A DNA stretch of 64,000 nucleotides from Symsagittifera roscoffensis (GCF_963678635.1 NC_087070.1:34725109-34789108), one strand, 5' to 3'; shown: positions 1 to 12,457, numbered from the stretch's first letter. A program made the numbers and translations. Notes: generated by a model not told the origin, from the letters alone.

Positions 1-28
1 CCTAATTAGAATGGTTAGAGTGATTTGA

Positions 29-169
29 AAAAGTTCTATTAGTCTTGGGTCTTTAAAAGGGTTGGATAGTGAATCGACGTTTGAGGTTGTTAGACACTTT
101 ATTAATAGGGTGGGGGAGAACAAAATTGTTCTATTTGATCCAAGGATAAGCCTTGATGATCAGGTATAA
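29..169 (+). other. possible coding remnant or exon, unidentified
   Basis: A short open stretch has coding-like composition and contains the peptide FEVVRHFINRVGENKIVLF. It could be an exon: an AG acceptor-like site (TTCTATTAG) ends at 42 and a donor-like GTATAA follows CAG at 161-163. I do not recognise the peptide. The next open stretch (399-641) may belong to the same gene or transposon, but nothing visible proves it. Chance is a real alternative at this length. Confidence 0.15.
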
Positions 170-398
170 ATTTTAATTGTATAAGATAAATTAAGTTTGA
201 TATTTTTCAAGAGATACAAGGAAAGCCTTGATGATCTATATTTAAGGTGTAGGGAAATTTAAGTGAAATATAGATTAAATTTAGGATAAGCCTTTTAAAA
301 TAATTTTAGGTTTTCTTTAATGGAAAAATTTAGTTTTTAATGATGTTAGTAGTTTGTTTTATGACTGCTATTATGTTTAGGTGATGAACCTGAGATGA

Positions 399-641
399 CA
401 CGATGATTTATATATTCTTACAATTTATGATCATGTTTGTTCTGGCTTTCGCCGTACGATCATGAAACCTAATGGTGAATTTCTTCGTAGTCGTAGATCG
501 TCTCTTGTCCGAGGTCTTCTTCCAAAACCTGGTAGTTTTAGTATTGTACGGAATAGCGGCTCTGATCTATCGAGTCGAAGAGACATTTCAATTAAATTAT
601 TATCATGGAACATTTCGGAAATGTTTTTTGTCTATTTCTAA
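399..641 (+). pseudogene. possible retrotransposon or endonuclease-type coding fragment
   Basis: About 80 codons are open here, between an in-frame TGA at 396 and a TAA at about 639. The translation has many CGT/CGA arginine codons and ends with SIKLLSWNISEM. That ending resembles the first beta strand of endonuclease/exonuclease/phosphatase (EEP) domains of non-LTR retrotransposons, which often read like 'hKhLSWNhxG'. The expected downstream EEP motifs are not seen in the next 400 bases. This is either a decayed LINE fragment, a single exon, or chance. The first ATG is at 462. Confidence 0.22.
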
Positions 642-975
642 TCTATCTTGTTAGTTCTAAGCTAATTTTGTTTTTTAAGGTCTTATTCGAGACTTATGAT
701 CGCACCAGATGAGTTATGACCGAAGTGTAACTTATAGAGTAATTTCGGATAGGGTACACCGTCTGCCCGTCACGCTATCTTATTTTCGGCCGGATAGATT
801 CGTGAAACTTCTTAGTCTAATACCGATCCTAATCTTACTCTTATATCTACTAGTCTCAGGGTGTTTAACTAGTCTCTGCTAGGCTCAAAAGATCTAGAGT
901 ATACTGCCTTGTTGCGATTGTTAGAAGGTCTCTAGGAGAGGTAACTAATTTCTAAGTTAAATTCAAATCTCTCTG

Positions 976-1003
976 GTGCTGAAATTACAAGTAATTTCAG
1001 CAC
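976..1003. repeat. perfect 13-bp hairpin
   Basis: GTGCTGAAATTAC is followed by AA and then its exact reverse complement, giving a 13-bp stem with a 2-nt spacer. It lies in non-coding AT-rich sequence. No T-tract or gene end next to it suggests a known function, and it may be the end of a small transposon. Confidence 0.7.
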
Positions 1004-4000
1004 TTACAAATAAGTGGGTTATTAGTTAGATGGATCATGATTGGTTAATATCAAATATTTCATAGTGATAAAATATCCAATTTATAACTAATCATAAAAA
1101 TATAGTTTAGATCTGGTTCCAATTGACAAATGATCTGAAAAAAAAAACAAAAAAAAATATTTTTTTGCCAAGATTTTGCCAAGAAATTTGTCAGCTTTAC
1201 AAACTTATTAAAAACCAGGAGAGGCAGGAAAAGAATTAAATTTAAAAACAACTCATTTTTTTTATTTCTAGACAGTTGTTCTCATATTGCTGCCAATGAA
1301 AAAAGCACCACTTTATCAAAAAAATTCTTGAGTAAATTTAAAATTATTTTTTCTCGAGTAAAATTAAAATGTTCACAAAATATGTTTTTCACGCAATTTT
1401 GATAGACAAAATAATATTTGATAAAAGTTTTTGTGAACGCTTAGCGGGGCAAATCCTCGACTGAGCTTATTTTGTTCCGTTTTTGCAAGAAAATGACAGA
1501 ATAGTCCCCCTGGGGCAATTTCTTTTTTCTGCAGGCAACTTTGGATTTTGCAACTGGCAGCTTTTGGCGGAATATTTTCTTCTGTGCTTAAAAATTGATG
1601 CCCTGAGCTCAAACTAAAACTAATTATCACCATCGAGAGTTCGTTAGTAAATCTATAAGGGGTTAGAAGTTTGCCAAATTTTCTAATGTTAGACAGGAAA
1701 TTCGCGCTCAAAATATTGCGTTAAAAGATGTTCGTTTTTATCATTTTGGTGTTGGCGTTGCGTGTTTAGGGATAATATTCAAACAATTTGCAGCAAAGTA
1801 AAATCACATAGCTTAAGTGACCTTTTTAAAGCCCTGAGCTTAAAACTAAAAAACGCTACCCCTGTGACAGTTTTTCGTGTAATTACAGGATTGAGCATTT
1901 TCAATTCTTTGGATTGAGGATTGATTTTAGAAAAGCTTTTTGCTGCGAAGCGTAGGCAGATAAACAAATCAATCAGGTCCAGAATTCATTCCAAATTAAA
2001 AAGTTAAGACAAGAAGTTTGATCTAGCCAGGATTTTACTAAATACTGATAAAAAAACTGATACAAAAAAAAATTAAATAATCAACTGAGCTGATGTTTTT
2101 AATGGCAAAACTGATTCATCATTTCAAAAGGATTGAACTTGAACACCAACTTTAAGATAAATGCGTTTTTCTCTACCTACGCCATCGGCCGAAGATCAGC
2201 TTTAAACAATTAAAGAACCATTTTTAGTTTCCTCACTGTCAAATTATATTTTAATTGGTTCAATATTGCTATTGATTTCCCAGAAACACAAAAAGGTAAT
2301 TTCAAATTTGTTAATCATTGATTTTATTGAGCAAAATGTTATGAAGAAGCTGGAATTTTTTACTAAGGCTAATCAAATTATAATACTTATAAAATGTTTG
2401 TATTCTTGTATTTTTTTTTGTATTCACTTTGAGAAAAAAAATTAAAAGTGGGGTGATGCATGGTGTTTTTTCCTCTCAGACTAGTTTCGTTAATTAGAGT
2501 TAAAAAATAGACGACAACTGAAATGAGCACTTTAGAGATATGGACAACCTCGTTTTGAATTCAAATGAACTTTCGTGATGGAAGGTGGTGTTGATTAACA
2601 GCAAACTTAATCAATTTGCCTGAATGATTTACATGTACGCCTGATGTCCGTTTCTCCGTGTAGGTCAAAATGGACAGACCAGGTCCTTAATCTGCCCTGA
2701 ACTAATAATTTCTCATTGATTAAGACAAGCCTGCATTGCGCTGCTTTTCTTATCCTTTTGGATAAAAATTCCATCCTTTAGGGCTTTTTCTTGCTTGTAA
2801 AAATACTTTACCCACTGAATGGGTTTTTCTTAATTCATAAAATGTCAAATGTTGAAGGAACCATTTGGAGTCAGACTAAAGGGTAGTGAAAACAATCAAA
2901 GCCTCTCGACAACCCCTACAATCATGGAACAGAGAAAACTTCTGCTTTGTCCTCAATGACAACAAAAGGAGGCTATCTTGTAAGATCTGGAAAGACTCTT
3001 GCTTAATCCAATTGGTATATTTTGTGAAATTTTGTACGTCACTGGCTATCTCCAACAAGATTATCCAAAATTCCTATAGGATCTTGAAAAGCGCGATCTC
3101 AATTCCAACCTAGTATTTCTGGTAATTCTTGTAAGAACTGTAAGCTATCTTGTAATTCTTGCAAGAATCGTGTAAGATCTTTTACGGTTTTTTCCAAATT
3201 ATTTTTGGAAGCAGTAAACCGTGCCAAAAGAAAACCCGAAAATCTAATTTCGCTATTTTTAGATACAATTTTTCGTTTTTTTTCTAATAGTTTTGCATTT
3301 ATAAATTAACTACTATGATATTGAATCTGTTATAAAAAACTTTTTTGCTTTTTGTTTGGGCATTTACTGTTCGCATCTACATTGAGCCATCTTGGTTAAT
3401 AAAATTTTTGTTGGCAAATTACTGCCTCCTTGTTGATTTTAAATTGAAGGAAGGCTACCGAATCCCTGTAATTCCCCGTTTTTCAAATGAATGGATTTTG
3501 TTGATTATTCATTAAAAAAATTTAAAATGGATAAAGAGAGCAATTAAAAACGAACTATTCATGTCGAATCAGGTTTTGAAAGTATGTTTTATAAAAAGTA
3601 ATTCAGTTGCAAACAAAACTTCCCGATATTCATAGTGCTTCGCCTTGTTTTCAAACATAAAGCTTTGCTTTTCGTTTGATCGACTTTTGCGGCCAAAACA
3701 GTTCGAAACAATTATTCGACGTTTTTTGTCATTCCCTGCCAATTTAAATTGTTTTTCAACTTGCTTAGACCTCTTTTTCTAAACACATAAATCTTCAAAA
3801 AGGACCAAATGGAATGCCTCTGCCTTCAAAATTAAAAAAATACGATATAAAACTATTATAAAAAAAAACGAAAAAAAAATATAAAAGGCTGTTATAAAAA
3901 GCATGTGGTAACAACATCTAATTGATCTTTAAATATGGTGAATTTGGAACCTTTGAAAAATCTTTTTAAGTTCTTTTTCAGGCCATTTTAAACTTGAATA

Positions 4001-4360
4001 GGCTGGAAACTAATTCTCAACCTAACGGAGACGTTTTCCTCCATAAATTTGAGGAGACATCAACAGCAAGATTTCTAATATCAGCACTAAAATTTTAAAA
4101 AAAAAGCTTACTGTCTGAATGCGAACTATTTTAGCGCAATGAAAACCTCGGTGTTCTTTTTAACATGAAAATAATCTAAGTAATTTAACCATGCCAATTT
4201 GGTGTTATTAAAATCCTAAAAGGATCATTCTATACCAATCATAACGTTCGCTTGTGGAGGAGGGGGGACGGATTTTTAATAGATATTAAATGATTTATCA
4301 ATTAATGAAAAACTTGAAACAGTTTAAAAGAGAGGTCGAGCGTCCAGAGGTCGAGCGGTC
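1004..4360. other. non-coding AT-rich sequence with diverged repeat fragments
   Basis: No gene is supported here. Open frames are short and AT-driven. The segment at about 1430-1960 contains words such as CCTGAGCTCAAAC and CCTGAGCTTAAAAC. These recur near 8800, 25800, 27250 and 27785, so it is probably a relic of a dispersed repeat family. The 112-codon open frame on the minus strand at 1373-1711 lies inside this relic and is not credible as a gene. Confidence 0.5.
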
Positions 4361-4860
4361 ATTCATCATATGTCAAAGGATAGAAAAAAGCATATAGTTG
4401 CGTTCAATTCATCGGTGAAAATTTTTATTAAAGCGCCTGTCACCCAACTGTTCATTCTCTTATGATGGAAAATTAGGAAGTTAAACTACCAAGTTCATAT
4501 CTGTCTGGCTAGAACTATTAGATTTAACTAACTCATCATTCGCCAACTTTTCGCCATATTTCAATTTCATTATATGCCTAGTCATTCATTATATGTCAAA
4601 GGATAGAAAAAAGCATTTAGTTGTGCTCATTTCATCGGCAAAAATTTTTATTAAAGCGCCTGTCACCCGACTGTTTTGATTTTGACTTATGAAAAAATAG
4701 AAAACTACGTTAACAAACTCCGTTTTGTCTGGCTAAAACTGATTGATTTAGTTATTTCATCATTAGTCAAAGAAAAGAAAAGCGCAAAAAAATCCATTCA
4801 GCTCATCTGTAAAAATTTAAGGAAAGCGACTATCAACTCCTCCTCTGTTCATTTTGGTTT
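4361..4860 (+). repeat. direct repeat, two close and one diverged copy
   Basis: A block of about 92 bp that includes TATGTCAAAGGATAGAAAAA and TTATTAAAGCGCCTGTCACC occurs at 4361-4453 and again at 4583-4675, a period of 222 bp. A third, more diverged copy (TCAAAGAAAAGAAAAGCGC, GGAAAGCGACTATCAAC) occupies about 4757-4855. The spacers are also related: TCTGGCTAGAACT in the first and TCTGGCTAAAACT in the second. This looks like a small decayed tandem repeat. The 64-codon open frame at 4676-4870 is inside it and is not taken as a gene. Confidence 0.7.
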
Positions 4861-7800
4861 GTTCTTGTAGTTGAAAAATTTTTTAGTTTGAATCAAAATG
4901 AATTTTGACAATAAGTTTACAAACAAATCAGATTCGACTCTTCACTGCGAAGGAGAACGAAGTCTTGAAGCAAGTTTCCTATGTCAACTATACTTCGGAC
5001 GAACTCAAAGAACTCGCCTAAGTCTTGGGAGACATTACGTTTGCTGAGAACTGCAGTTTTCAACAATTTTGATGAGTGACGTTTTTATTGTCATGTAAAT
5101 CAAATATTCATCTTCTTCAACCAAATTTTAAAATTTCTTTGAGCTGAGCAGTATGAGTTGGGGCATCGGTTTTTCCAGAAACATGTTTTGAACTTTCAAA
5201 ATATTTTGGCTGTTTTGGTATCGTCTTACAAGAAAAACCTCAAAACTTTTTGCCAACACTTTTGGAATCTCAAAAATTACCAAAATCGTAAGATTTTGAT
5301 ACGGTATCACAAATTTCGCAAATTCCTTGGGAACTGGGATAACTTTCTCACACTATAAGATGCTCGCCTTTGATTTGTTTACAAGCGAAAAAATATTTAT
5401 ACCGAATACTAAAATTCGAAATTAACTAATATTCCAGCTCTTCCTATTGAAGATTTTTATAATATATTCTTATTTTTAACTTGACTTCACTACACGATGC
5501 AGCAGAGATGTAGTGGAGAAAGCTTGAGATTAGAAATGTTTTTCCAATTTTCCTTGGAGCAAGTAACGGAAGTGAGAGTCTTGGGAGAAAGACTATCAAA
5601 AGCTTGAATGGACAAATTCGGAACAATCCCTAAATTTGTTGAACTTTATTGAGTTTTCAGGTTACTATGAAAAAATTGTAATTTTTTGGTACTTTTTTTT
5701 GTTATTGTCTCTGTACTATCAATTTTGTTTTTCTTCAGACCTATATCTCCAGCAAACATAGACAATTAACGCTGTTCAAATGAGAACCAGAGAAATTTCT
5801 TCAACCTTCACTACAAAACGGTGTTCAAAAACTTTTTTCCAAATCGTAAGACTTGTGTATGGGACTTTGTTGATTCAATACCTAAATGCTCGTAGGTCCT
5901 TAACCTGCCTTTTTTTATCCTAAAATGGATTATCAAGATATCAATTTCTTTATTTTTAGATGTAAATCAACAAACAATTGCAAAGATGGATAATTTTTCA
6001 CTTCTGCGAGTTTTTGAAAGATTTTCTGAGCTCAGGTTCTATTAAATTTGATCTTACCCCTCTGAAAAAGTATCCTAACTAACAAAATACTCTTTTGCAA
6101 TCATCAACTCAGCTCCAAGAAATGATAGAGGAGAACACTGCATCATGATTGCTCGACTGGACAAAACTTACTACTTTGCTGATTCTTTGAGTAGAAAGAA
6201 GTCACCTAATCTTTTCGAACAAAAAATTTTCAGCGATTGCTTCCTCTAAAGCTACAAAAACTGATAATTTGTGTTGGTTTCACGCAATTTACTCAATACT
6301 TCTATTTTTTAAATTCTACAAGAGAAGTTGAATGATACTCAAAAATTCCTTATTTTGAACTTTATCAGTAGTTTTAAGTAAGCATGTAAATGTGTAGTTT
6401 TTTATTTGTAAGTGTAATTATGGCAGTAAATTTACTATTCGATGCAGTGACTTATAAATTCTCTTTCCCTTCAATTTTTTTTCCCTAAAAAACACGATTT
6501 TTTGAAGTTTCATCAGGTTTCAGCATAGTGTCAGGTAGATTGAGTACTAATTTAAGAAATTAGATCAAGTAAAAAAATAGTTATTAAGTCAAATTATATC
6601 AACTCTTATCGTGTTTTGAAATTTTTCGAAAACTTTCAATTCTCTTAATAAAAAAGGTAAGTTTTTGCGCATCTTACCACCATTGCTTTACCATGAATCA
6701 AAAAACATAACACCTTCACTCCACAACCTACACAAAATTAACCAATGATGTTTACGAATTAGATAACGCGCGTCAAAATTTTTGCAAACAAATTAGACAA
6801 TTTCACGCAAAATTTAAAAAAATACCGTTTTTTTACCATTGTCTTACTATCACACAAAACATAGAAACTTACCAAATATATTCACTATCCTAATACCTTT
6901 GGAAACCTATTCCCTATCTATTCCCTGTTCAAAAATTCGGTTTGGCTTACAACATTCGGTGAAAATACGGTCTTTATTGTGAGTTGCGATAGCTCGTAAA
7001 ATCAATTAGGTCAAAAGAGTGCCGACAAAATAGTTCACAATTGTTTGAAAATCAAACCCTTCCCCACCATCCCCCACTCCCCATCTAGATCCTAGATTTC
7101 CCCTGATTATACACAAAAAATGGATCACTTTTTTTGCGCATTTTTCCTCAGAGCTCGATTCCAGCCGTTTCAGGTCGGTAGGTAACTGATCACAATTTTT
7201 CTTAAAGTTAAGAAATTTTTATTGCTCAGTCCAGTTTTCATTTTTTCAGAAATGCAAAGTTTAATTTGAAAGACTTGCTCTTAAAAATAGTATATTGAAA
7301 GGGTTTCGAGCGCTGAAAGTTTTGGAGCGCTAAAATCTTCTTGTTTTAAAAATACGTCCATGCGCTTAATGGATGCCGGAAAACAGGTCAACGGGACTTC
7401 AAGCTGAATCGTAAAATTATGGACTTCAAGAAAAAATTTTCTCAAAAAGTCAAGAATTAAGATTAATTTTCAGATTGTTTTGAATGATAATGATCTTTCT
7501 TTACCAGTTATTGGCTGTTTCATAAGTTTCGAGCTTCTAACTGATAATTACAAATGTTGGAAATTAAAAAATTTTGAATGCATTATTCATGTGTATAACA
7601 CATGCATTTCAAAATCCGGCTGATTTAAGCAACAGTGCCATTTATATCAGGTGTATTGTCAAGGATAACTATTATGGACTTAAGTTGCCTAAAAATATGA
7701 AAAATACGTCAATATGAACATTTATAATCTTTGTAATATTTAAATTTTGGCCTGGAGTCTCTTCTGCTTGAAGTTCCGTCGGCCTGTTGTCCTAGAGCCG

Positions 7801-9695
7801 CCTAAAATGGATGAATCTGTAGATGAAACAAATTAACTTCAGCCTAACTGAGGGTAAAACAGCACAGTTAATGTGAGTTAGTTAACGTGCACCTTATAAG
7901 TTTTTCAAACTTTGAGAAATCCGTTAAAACCAACAAGACCTGAGTGTTTCTACTGTCCATAAACTGGTCTCGAATAGTTTTTGCTTGATAAAATATTGGC
8001 AAACTACTACGAAATTTAAGCTGAATAATAACAGTCGTGTACGGAAAAAATAATTAGCCTTCCTCAATTGAAATAGAAACGATTTTCTGGTGCATGAAAA
8101 TTCACCACGTGTAAAAAATGCGCGTTATTATTTCTGCTTCAAAGTATTATATCGCTCTTATAGTCAAGTTAGTGTATTAGTGAGCAATTCATAGATGGTT
8201 TTAAATCAAAATAGCTTAGGGTTGAGCGCGACGTTTCTAGGAATTCTAGGAATTGGAAGATCTATGGAGCAATACCGGAGAAAAAAATTTGAGATTTGGT
8301 CTGAATATAAAACAACCACTCCAATACAAAACACGAAATTAGTAACACCAAAAAAATATCATTACACAACATGGTACTCCTCGAACGTCATTTATTTTTC
8401 AAGGTTGAAAATGAAACACATCTATAATTTTCTATCAAAGTAGCAACAAGAAGATCTATTGCTAAAACTGTCAATTTTTGTTCTTTATTCTCTAAAAAAG
8501 TTTTCAAAAGAAGTAAATTTTGAGAATTGCACAAAAGTCTGCTAAAGATGAGAGGAAAAATTAGCTCGTTACAAAAAAAAAGCAGATAACTTACCGCTTT
8601 TTGTTGAAAGTGTGATTAGTACATGTAAAAAAGTGTTGCGTTCCGTCAAGTGTTTAAAAAAGCGCGAGAAATAGCTTAAATTTGAGAACATTAAAGCTCA
8701 TCCAATTTTCCAAGTAAATGGCTGATTATTTATTTCCGATTGGCTTTTTCTCCAGAAAACTTTCGATTTTTTCGTTAAAAAAATTTGTTAATTTTTCTAA
8801 AAAAAATTGATGCCCGAGCACGAAAAAGAACATCTTTGATTTTTTTTTAGCTGTGAAGTAGGTTTCAAAAAATTTTTTTCCAAAAGTTAACCCGGTGCTG
8901 ACAAAAAATTTGATTATAACAATTGAGGGCAAGGAAGTAGTCGAAAAAGGAATAATTTTGAGATTTAATTGTAATTTTTGTGTTTTTGTAACTCAGTATT
9001 ACTCTTGCTGGATTAATTTTAAACGTCTTTCTCTGCTTTAAAAAAAACAGAAAAATTTAGAAAGAAATATGAAAAAAAATTTTTTAAACTTCTATTTCTC
9101 GCAATGAATATAATGGTTGACAATTTTGCACATCAGTTATCTTCTATTGTTAAATAAAAATATTTAGCTCTGAAGATTACGTCTCTTGTTTGGAAATTCA
9201 CTTGCCAGCTAGTTTTTGAAACAAAGACAACGAGAGCGGTTCCATATGCTTTCACGCCTTCAATTTCTTCAGCACCACAGTGACATTTTTTTGACATTGT
9301 ACACGGATTTTTTTTTTACAAATTCGAACTAAACCTTTGTAAACGTAATGCTACCATTTTTAATTTAAAAAAGTGACCGAAAAGTTTTTGTGCTTGACGA
9401 AGAGTTTTTATGAATTTAACTCTGTAATTAAGCTAACTTCTTCTCAGAAATTAGAATTTTGAGAAACAATAATCTCTCACTATGTCACAAAGCACCAAAT
9501 TTGAGCGTGTGATCATTTTCACACTTTTAGTAAAACACAGTTTTGGCAGACGAAATCCTGTCAACCAAGGTCGACCATGGCCGTTTCATGAACTAATTAA
9601 AATAGCTTTAAAATTTTTTTTGTGGGTTTCAAACTCGGTTACGGAGCGTAATTGTTATGTTCCGTAAAGCTCGGCCTATTTTTGTGGTTTTTAAA
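4861..9695. other. non-coding sequence, no supported gene
   Basis: AT-rich sequence with many A and T runs and no open frame longer than about 80 codons. None of the translations resembles a protein family I know. The segment at about 8726-8960 carries a diverged copy of the dispersed family (ATTGATGCCCGAGCACGAAA), shared with the 25.7-27.4 kb element. Confidence 0.45.
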
Positions 9696-9699
9696 GGAA

Positions 9700-9779
9700 A
9701 CGAATAAGGTTGGACTCGAACCTGCGCCCACCCTGTCAGAGCGAGCCGTGTGTACACTCGGCTATACTTTCCGAGTAGT
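9700..9779 (-). other. tRNA-derived sequence (SINE head or tRNA pseudogene)
   Basis: On the minus strand a canonical RNA polymerase III B box, GGTTCGAGTCC, lies about 40 nt downstream of an A-box-like TAGCCGAGTG. The region could form a D-arm-like stem (GCCG/CGGC). The T stem is only two clean base pairs, the anticodon loop lacks U33 in any register I tried, and the acceptor ends do not pair well. A functional tRNA is therefore unlikely. A tRNA-derived SINE head or a tRNA pseudogene fits better. Confidence 0.4.
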
Positions 9780-10241
9780 ATTTGCTACTAAAATTCAATT
9801 TGGTGCCGTTACGTTCTGATTCTACGTTCTTATTTCACTGTCTTTCGTTCTCTTTTGGGAACAAAACCTTTTGAATGATATAAAAAAAATTCCGTCAAAG
9901 ATTGCTAATTAAAAAATCAAAAAATGTCTGGAGAAAATGACACCCGAGCACAAACTTTCTGTCACGCTCTTCGAAAATCAAAACAACAAAATCTCTTCAT
10001 AAACCGGATCAATTGAGCCATCTCTCCCCCCCCCCCCCATTCTCGCGTGAGAGGAGATATCTCAATAGGTACTTGAGACATGTTTTCAACCACTTTTTTT
10101 TTCGATTTTGTCTTTCAAAATTTTTCTCGATACTCACATAAAATAAACTACAGTCGGTTAATTGATTGCGTGCTCCGAACACATTAAACATCTACTTGCG
10201 TTTGCGGACGTCTTTTTTGTAACGTTTTGTTGTTTTTGCTT

Positions 10242-10301
10242 GGGGGTAGATAGCTCAGTTGGTCATTACGTGGGGAGATTGCTCCATTGATCCCATATAC
10301 C
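10242..10301 (+). other. tRNA-like A-box/B-box patch
   Basis: The sequence TAGCTCAGTTGGT is an excellent tRNA D-arm/A box. Some 30 nt later CATTGATCCC resembles a weak B box. The GGTA and TACC ends could form a short acceptor-like stem. The total length of about 60 nt is too short for a normal nuclear tRNA and the anticodon arm is not convincing. It is probably a decayed SINE or tRNA pseudogene. A second tRNA-like patch lies 0.5 kb upstream in the opposite orientation. Confidence 0.3.
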
Positions 10302-11460
10302 TTTTGTCTTAAAACTTTGTCGATTCAATTATAAACAATTTGCAATTTGTCAGTTTGGGTTGCAAATACGCATAATATATCCAGTTTTCTAAAGACGCGT
10401 TGCTTTCTACTTCAACAAAAACTCGAATTAATTGAGGCAAGCTAAGTGTTTTAGAAACATTTTCAAACTTGAGACGGGGTTTTATAAACAGGAAAAAAGG
10501 TATCTTTTTTAATAGTCTGTTTGAAAATTAGAAACTTTATCAGTTCATAAACTTTATCAATTGTTTCAGATATTTCAGACCTCTAAACAAAAGTTATTGC
10601 ATGCATTTTCAGTTTAAATTTTTTTGAGTGAGGTTTATGGAATCGAGTAATCAATCGCTGAAGTTTTGGAGTTTTCATTCATACGTAAGTTAAAGACGCG
10701 GAGGGTGTAGTAACAACTATTTGGTACGATACATTTTAAAATCAAAAAAAAAATTCGGGCTTTTTTAAGCGCAGGCATATTATTGAACGTTTCAAACACG
10801 TGTCGTTTTGTTTCCTTTTTAATTGCCTTTTTTTTCTTTGCATTTTTTCTGGCTATAACCCTGTAACAGGATCAACCACGTTTTTTTTTCTGTTTTAATT
10901 GCTTCAATTGCGCTCCCTTACAATTATTGCGCTGGTGAAAAACGTCCCTTTAATGTTCGTGGAAGTATAACGGAAACCAATTCAGTTTGATTTTTTTCTG
11001 GTGAATTCGATTGAAAATTGTCTAATTTCAAAAAAAAACTTGAAAGATTTTAGTGTACTTCAAAATAGATTTAGGAATGATTTTATGCAATTAAGAGCGG
11101 ATGAAAACAAAAAGCTGTTAATCTATATCACAAGTGATTTGTTCTCACCTCATTCAGCCACTTGAGGTGTGGCTTTGTCCTTTCCCTTTCCATTTCCTGT
11201 CCTCAGCTCCCCAAAGCTATTTAATGTACATTCAAATCAGTTCAACAGATTTTTCATTCAACAATGTGTCAAATGGGGACTATTTTTATACGCAAAGGAA
11301 TCACGCGCAAAAAAAAAACGAAAAAAAAAGAGTCGAAATTCATTGATTAAAAAGAATCAATAGCCGTTCAACTAAAAAGAACTAAGTAAAGCAATAATTG
11401 CTTCTTTTATAACGAAATCCCTGAAATAAAAAAACTTGTTCCAAATCACCGGCGGTCAGG
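10302..11460. other. non-coding sequence left of the assembly gap
   Basis: No supported gene. AT-rich, with poly-A and poly-T runs. If the Polinton extends left of the gap, its left terminal repeat should be here or in the missing sequence, but I see no inverted copy of sequence flanking the right side of the element. Confidence 0.4.
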
Positions 11461-11660
11461 NNNNNNNNNNNNNNNNNNNNNNNNNNNNNNNNNNNNNNNN
11501 NNNNNNNNNNNNNNNNNNNNNNNNNNNNNNNNNNNNNNNNNNNNNNNNNNNNNNNNNNNNNNNNNNNNNNNNNNNNNNNNNNNNNNNNNNNNNNNNNNNN
11601 NNNNNNNNNNNNNNNNNNNNNNNNNNNNNNNNNNNNNNNNNNNNNNNNNNNNNNNNNNNN
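11461..11660. other. assembly gap (200 N)
   Basis: Exactly 200 undetermined bases, a typical placeholder, so the true gap size is unknown. It falls inside the hexon-like gene of the Polinton. The missing sequence probably holds the rest of that gene and may hold the left end of the element. Confidence 0.95.
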
Positions 11661-12457
11661 TGCATCAACTGAGTTCCGTTTATTTGGTAAAATTGCTTGT
11701 GATTTTTTATCATGTGACAAAACATCTTATCAGCGGTTGTTACAATAAGACTTTCTCTGAGACGATCTCCTAATGACTTTGTGTTATCATGTCTGAGCAT
11801 AGAGATAAACATTACCGTGTTGAAATCACAGAGGCTAACCTATATGTGCGCAAAATGACAGTAACCGATTTTGTGCTATCGTCGATAGAAAAAACTCTGT
11901 TGAAAACACCCGCAATATACAATTATATTGAAGTTTTACCGAGAACTTTTTTGGCCACAACTGGTGTGCAAAGCTGGCGACAAGAAGACGTTTTTGCCAA
12001 AGAGCCAGTTCGTCGAATGATTTTAGCAATGAGCTCGAATACAGCATACCTGGGAACTAACCGAACAAACCCGTTTCATTATCAAAAATTTCAGCTGAAT
12101 GAAATCATTGTTTACCGAAACGGTCTGCCCATTGCAGGAACTCCTGTGTCAACGACTGATAACAAAAGAATATACTATAACACATTGGAAGCTCTAGACT
12201 TTGTTTTCAACAATAGTCATGGAATCAGTTTGGCTAATTATCACAATCATTATATTATGGCATTTGATCTCACATCTACTCAGGAGGCTTCACATGACTT
12301 TATTCATCCTGAATTGACCAATTGCACCATTTCAGTAGAACTAAAGTTTGATGCACCGCTGGGGGAAAATGTAGAGTTACTTTTCATGGGAGAGCGTGCA
12401 TCAACAGTTTACGTGCGTTCCGATAGAAAAATAGCTAAAAACACTCTAATGAGTTGA
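11661..12457 (+). pseudogene. hexon-like major capsid protein, C-terminal part, broken
   Basis: The open part, 11789-12457 (222 codons), resembles the C-terminal half of the Polinton/adintovirus hexon-like family that databases often label 'F54H12.2-like'. Features include a VEITEANLYVRK-type segment near its start, a FDLT motif near residue 164 and a C-terminal hydrophobic strand before the final basic residues. The role would be capsid assembly from double jelly-roll trimers. Between the gap (11660) and 11789, family-like sequence continues, but in two other reading frames in succession, with the changes near 11725 and 11790. There are also stops in the frame of the main ORF at about 11772. 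The N-terminal half is lost in the gap. The gene is therefore a pseudogene or carries sequence errors at the contig end. It ends 13 bases before the protease ATG. Identification of the family is from pattern memory. Confidence 0.62.

Noticed and set aside
1373-1711. 112-codon open frame on the minus strand
   Set aside because: It lies within a fragment of the dispersed GAGCTC-containing repeat, resembles no protein family and shares its words with non-coding copies elsewhere.
8195-8443. 82-codon open frame on the plus strand
   Set aside because: AT-rich lysine/asparagine composition without recognisable motif or splice context.
9700-9779. Functional tRNA gene on the minus strand
   Set aside because: T stem and acceptor stem do not pair properly and the anticodon loop lacks U33, so only a tRNA-derived remnant is supported.
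11134-11363. Overlapping 64-70-codon frames left of the gap
   Set aside because: Two frames of the same stretch are open at once, driven by pyrimidine-rich and A-rich tracts. No similarity to Polinton proteins.
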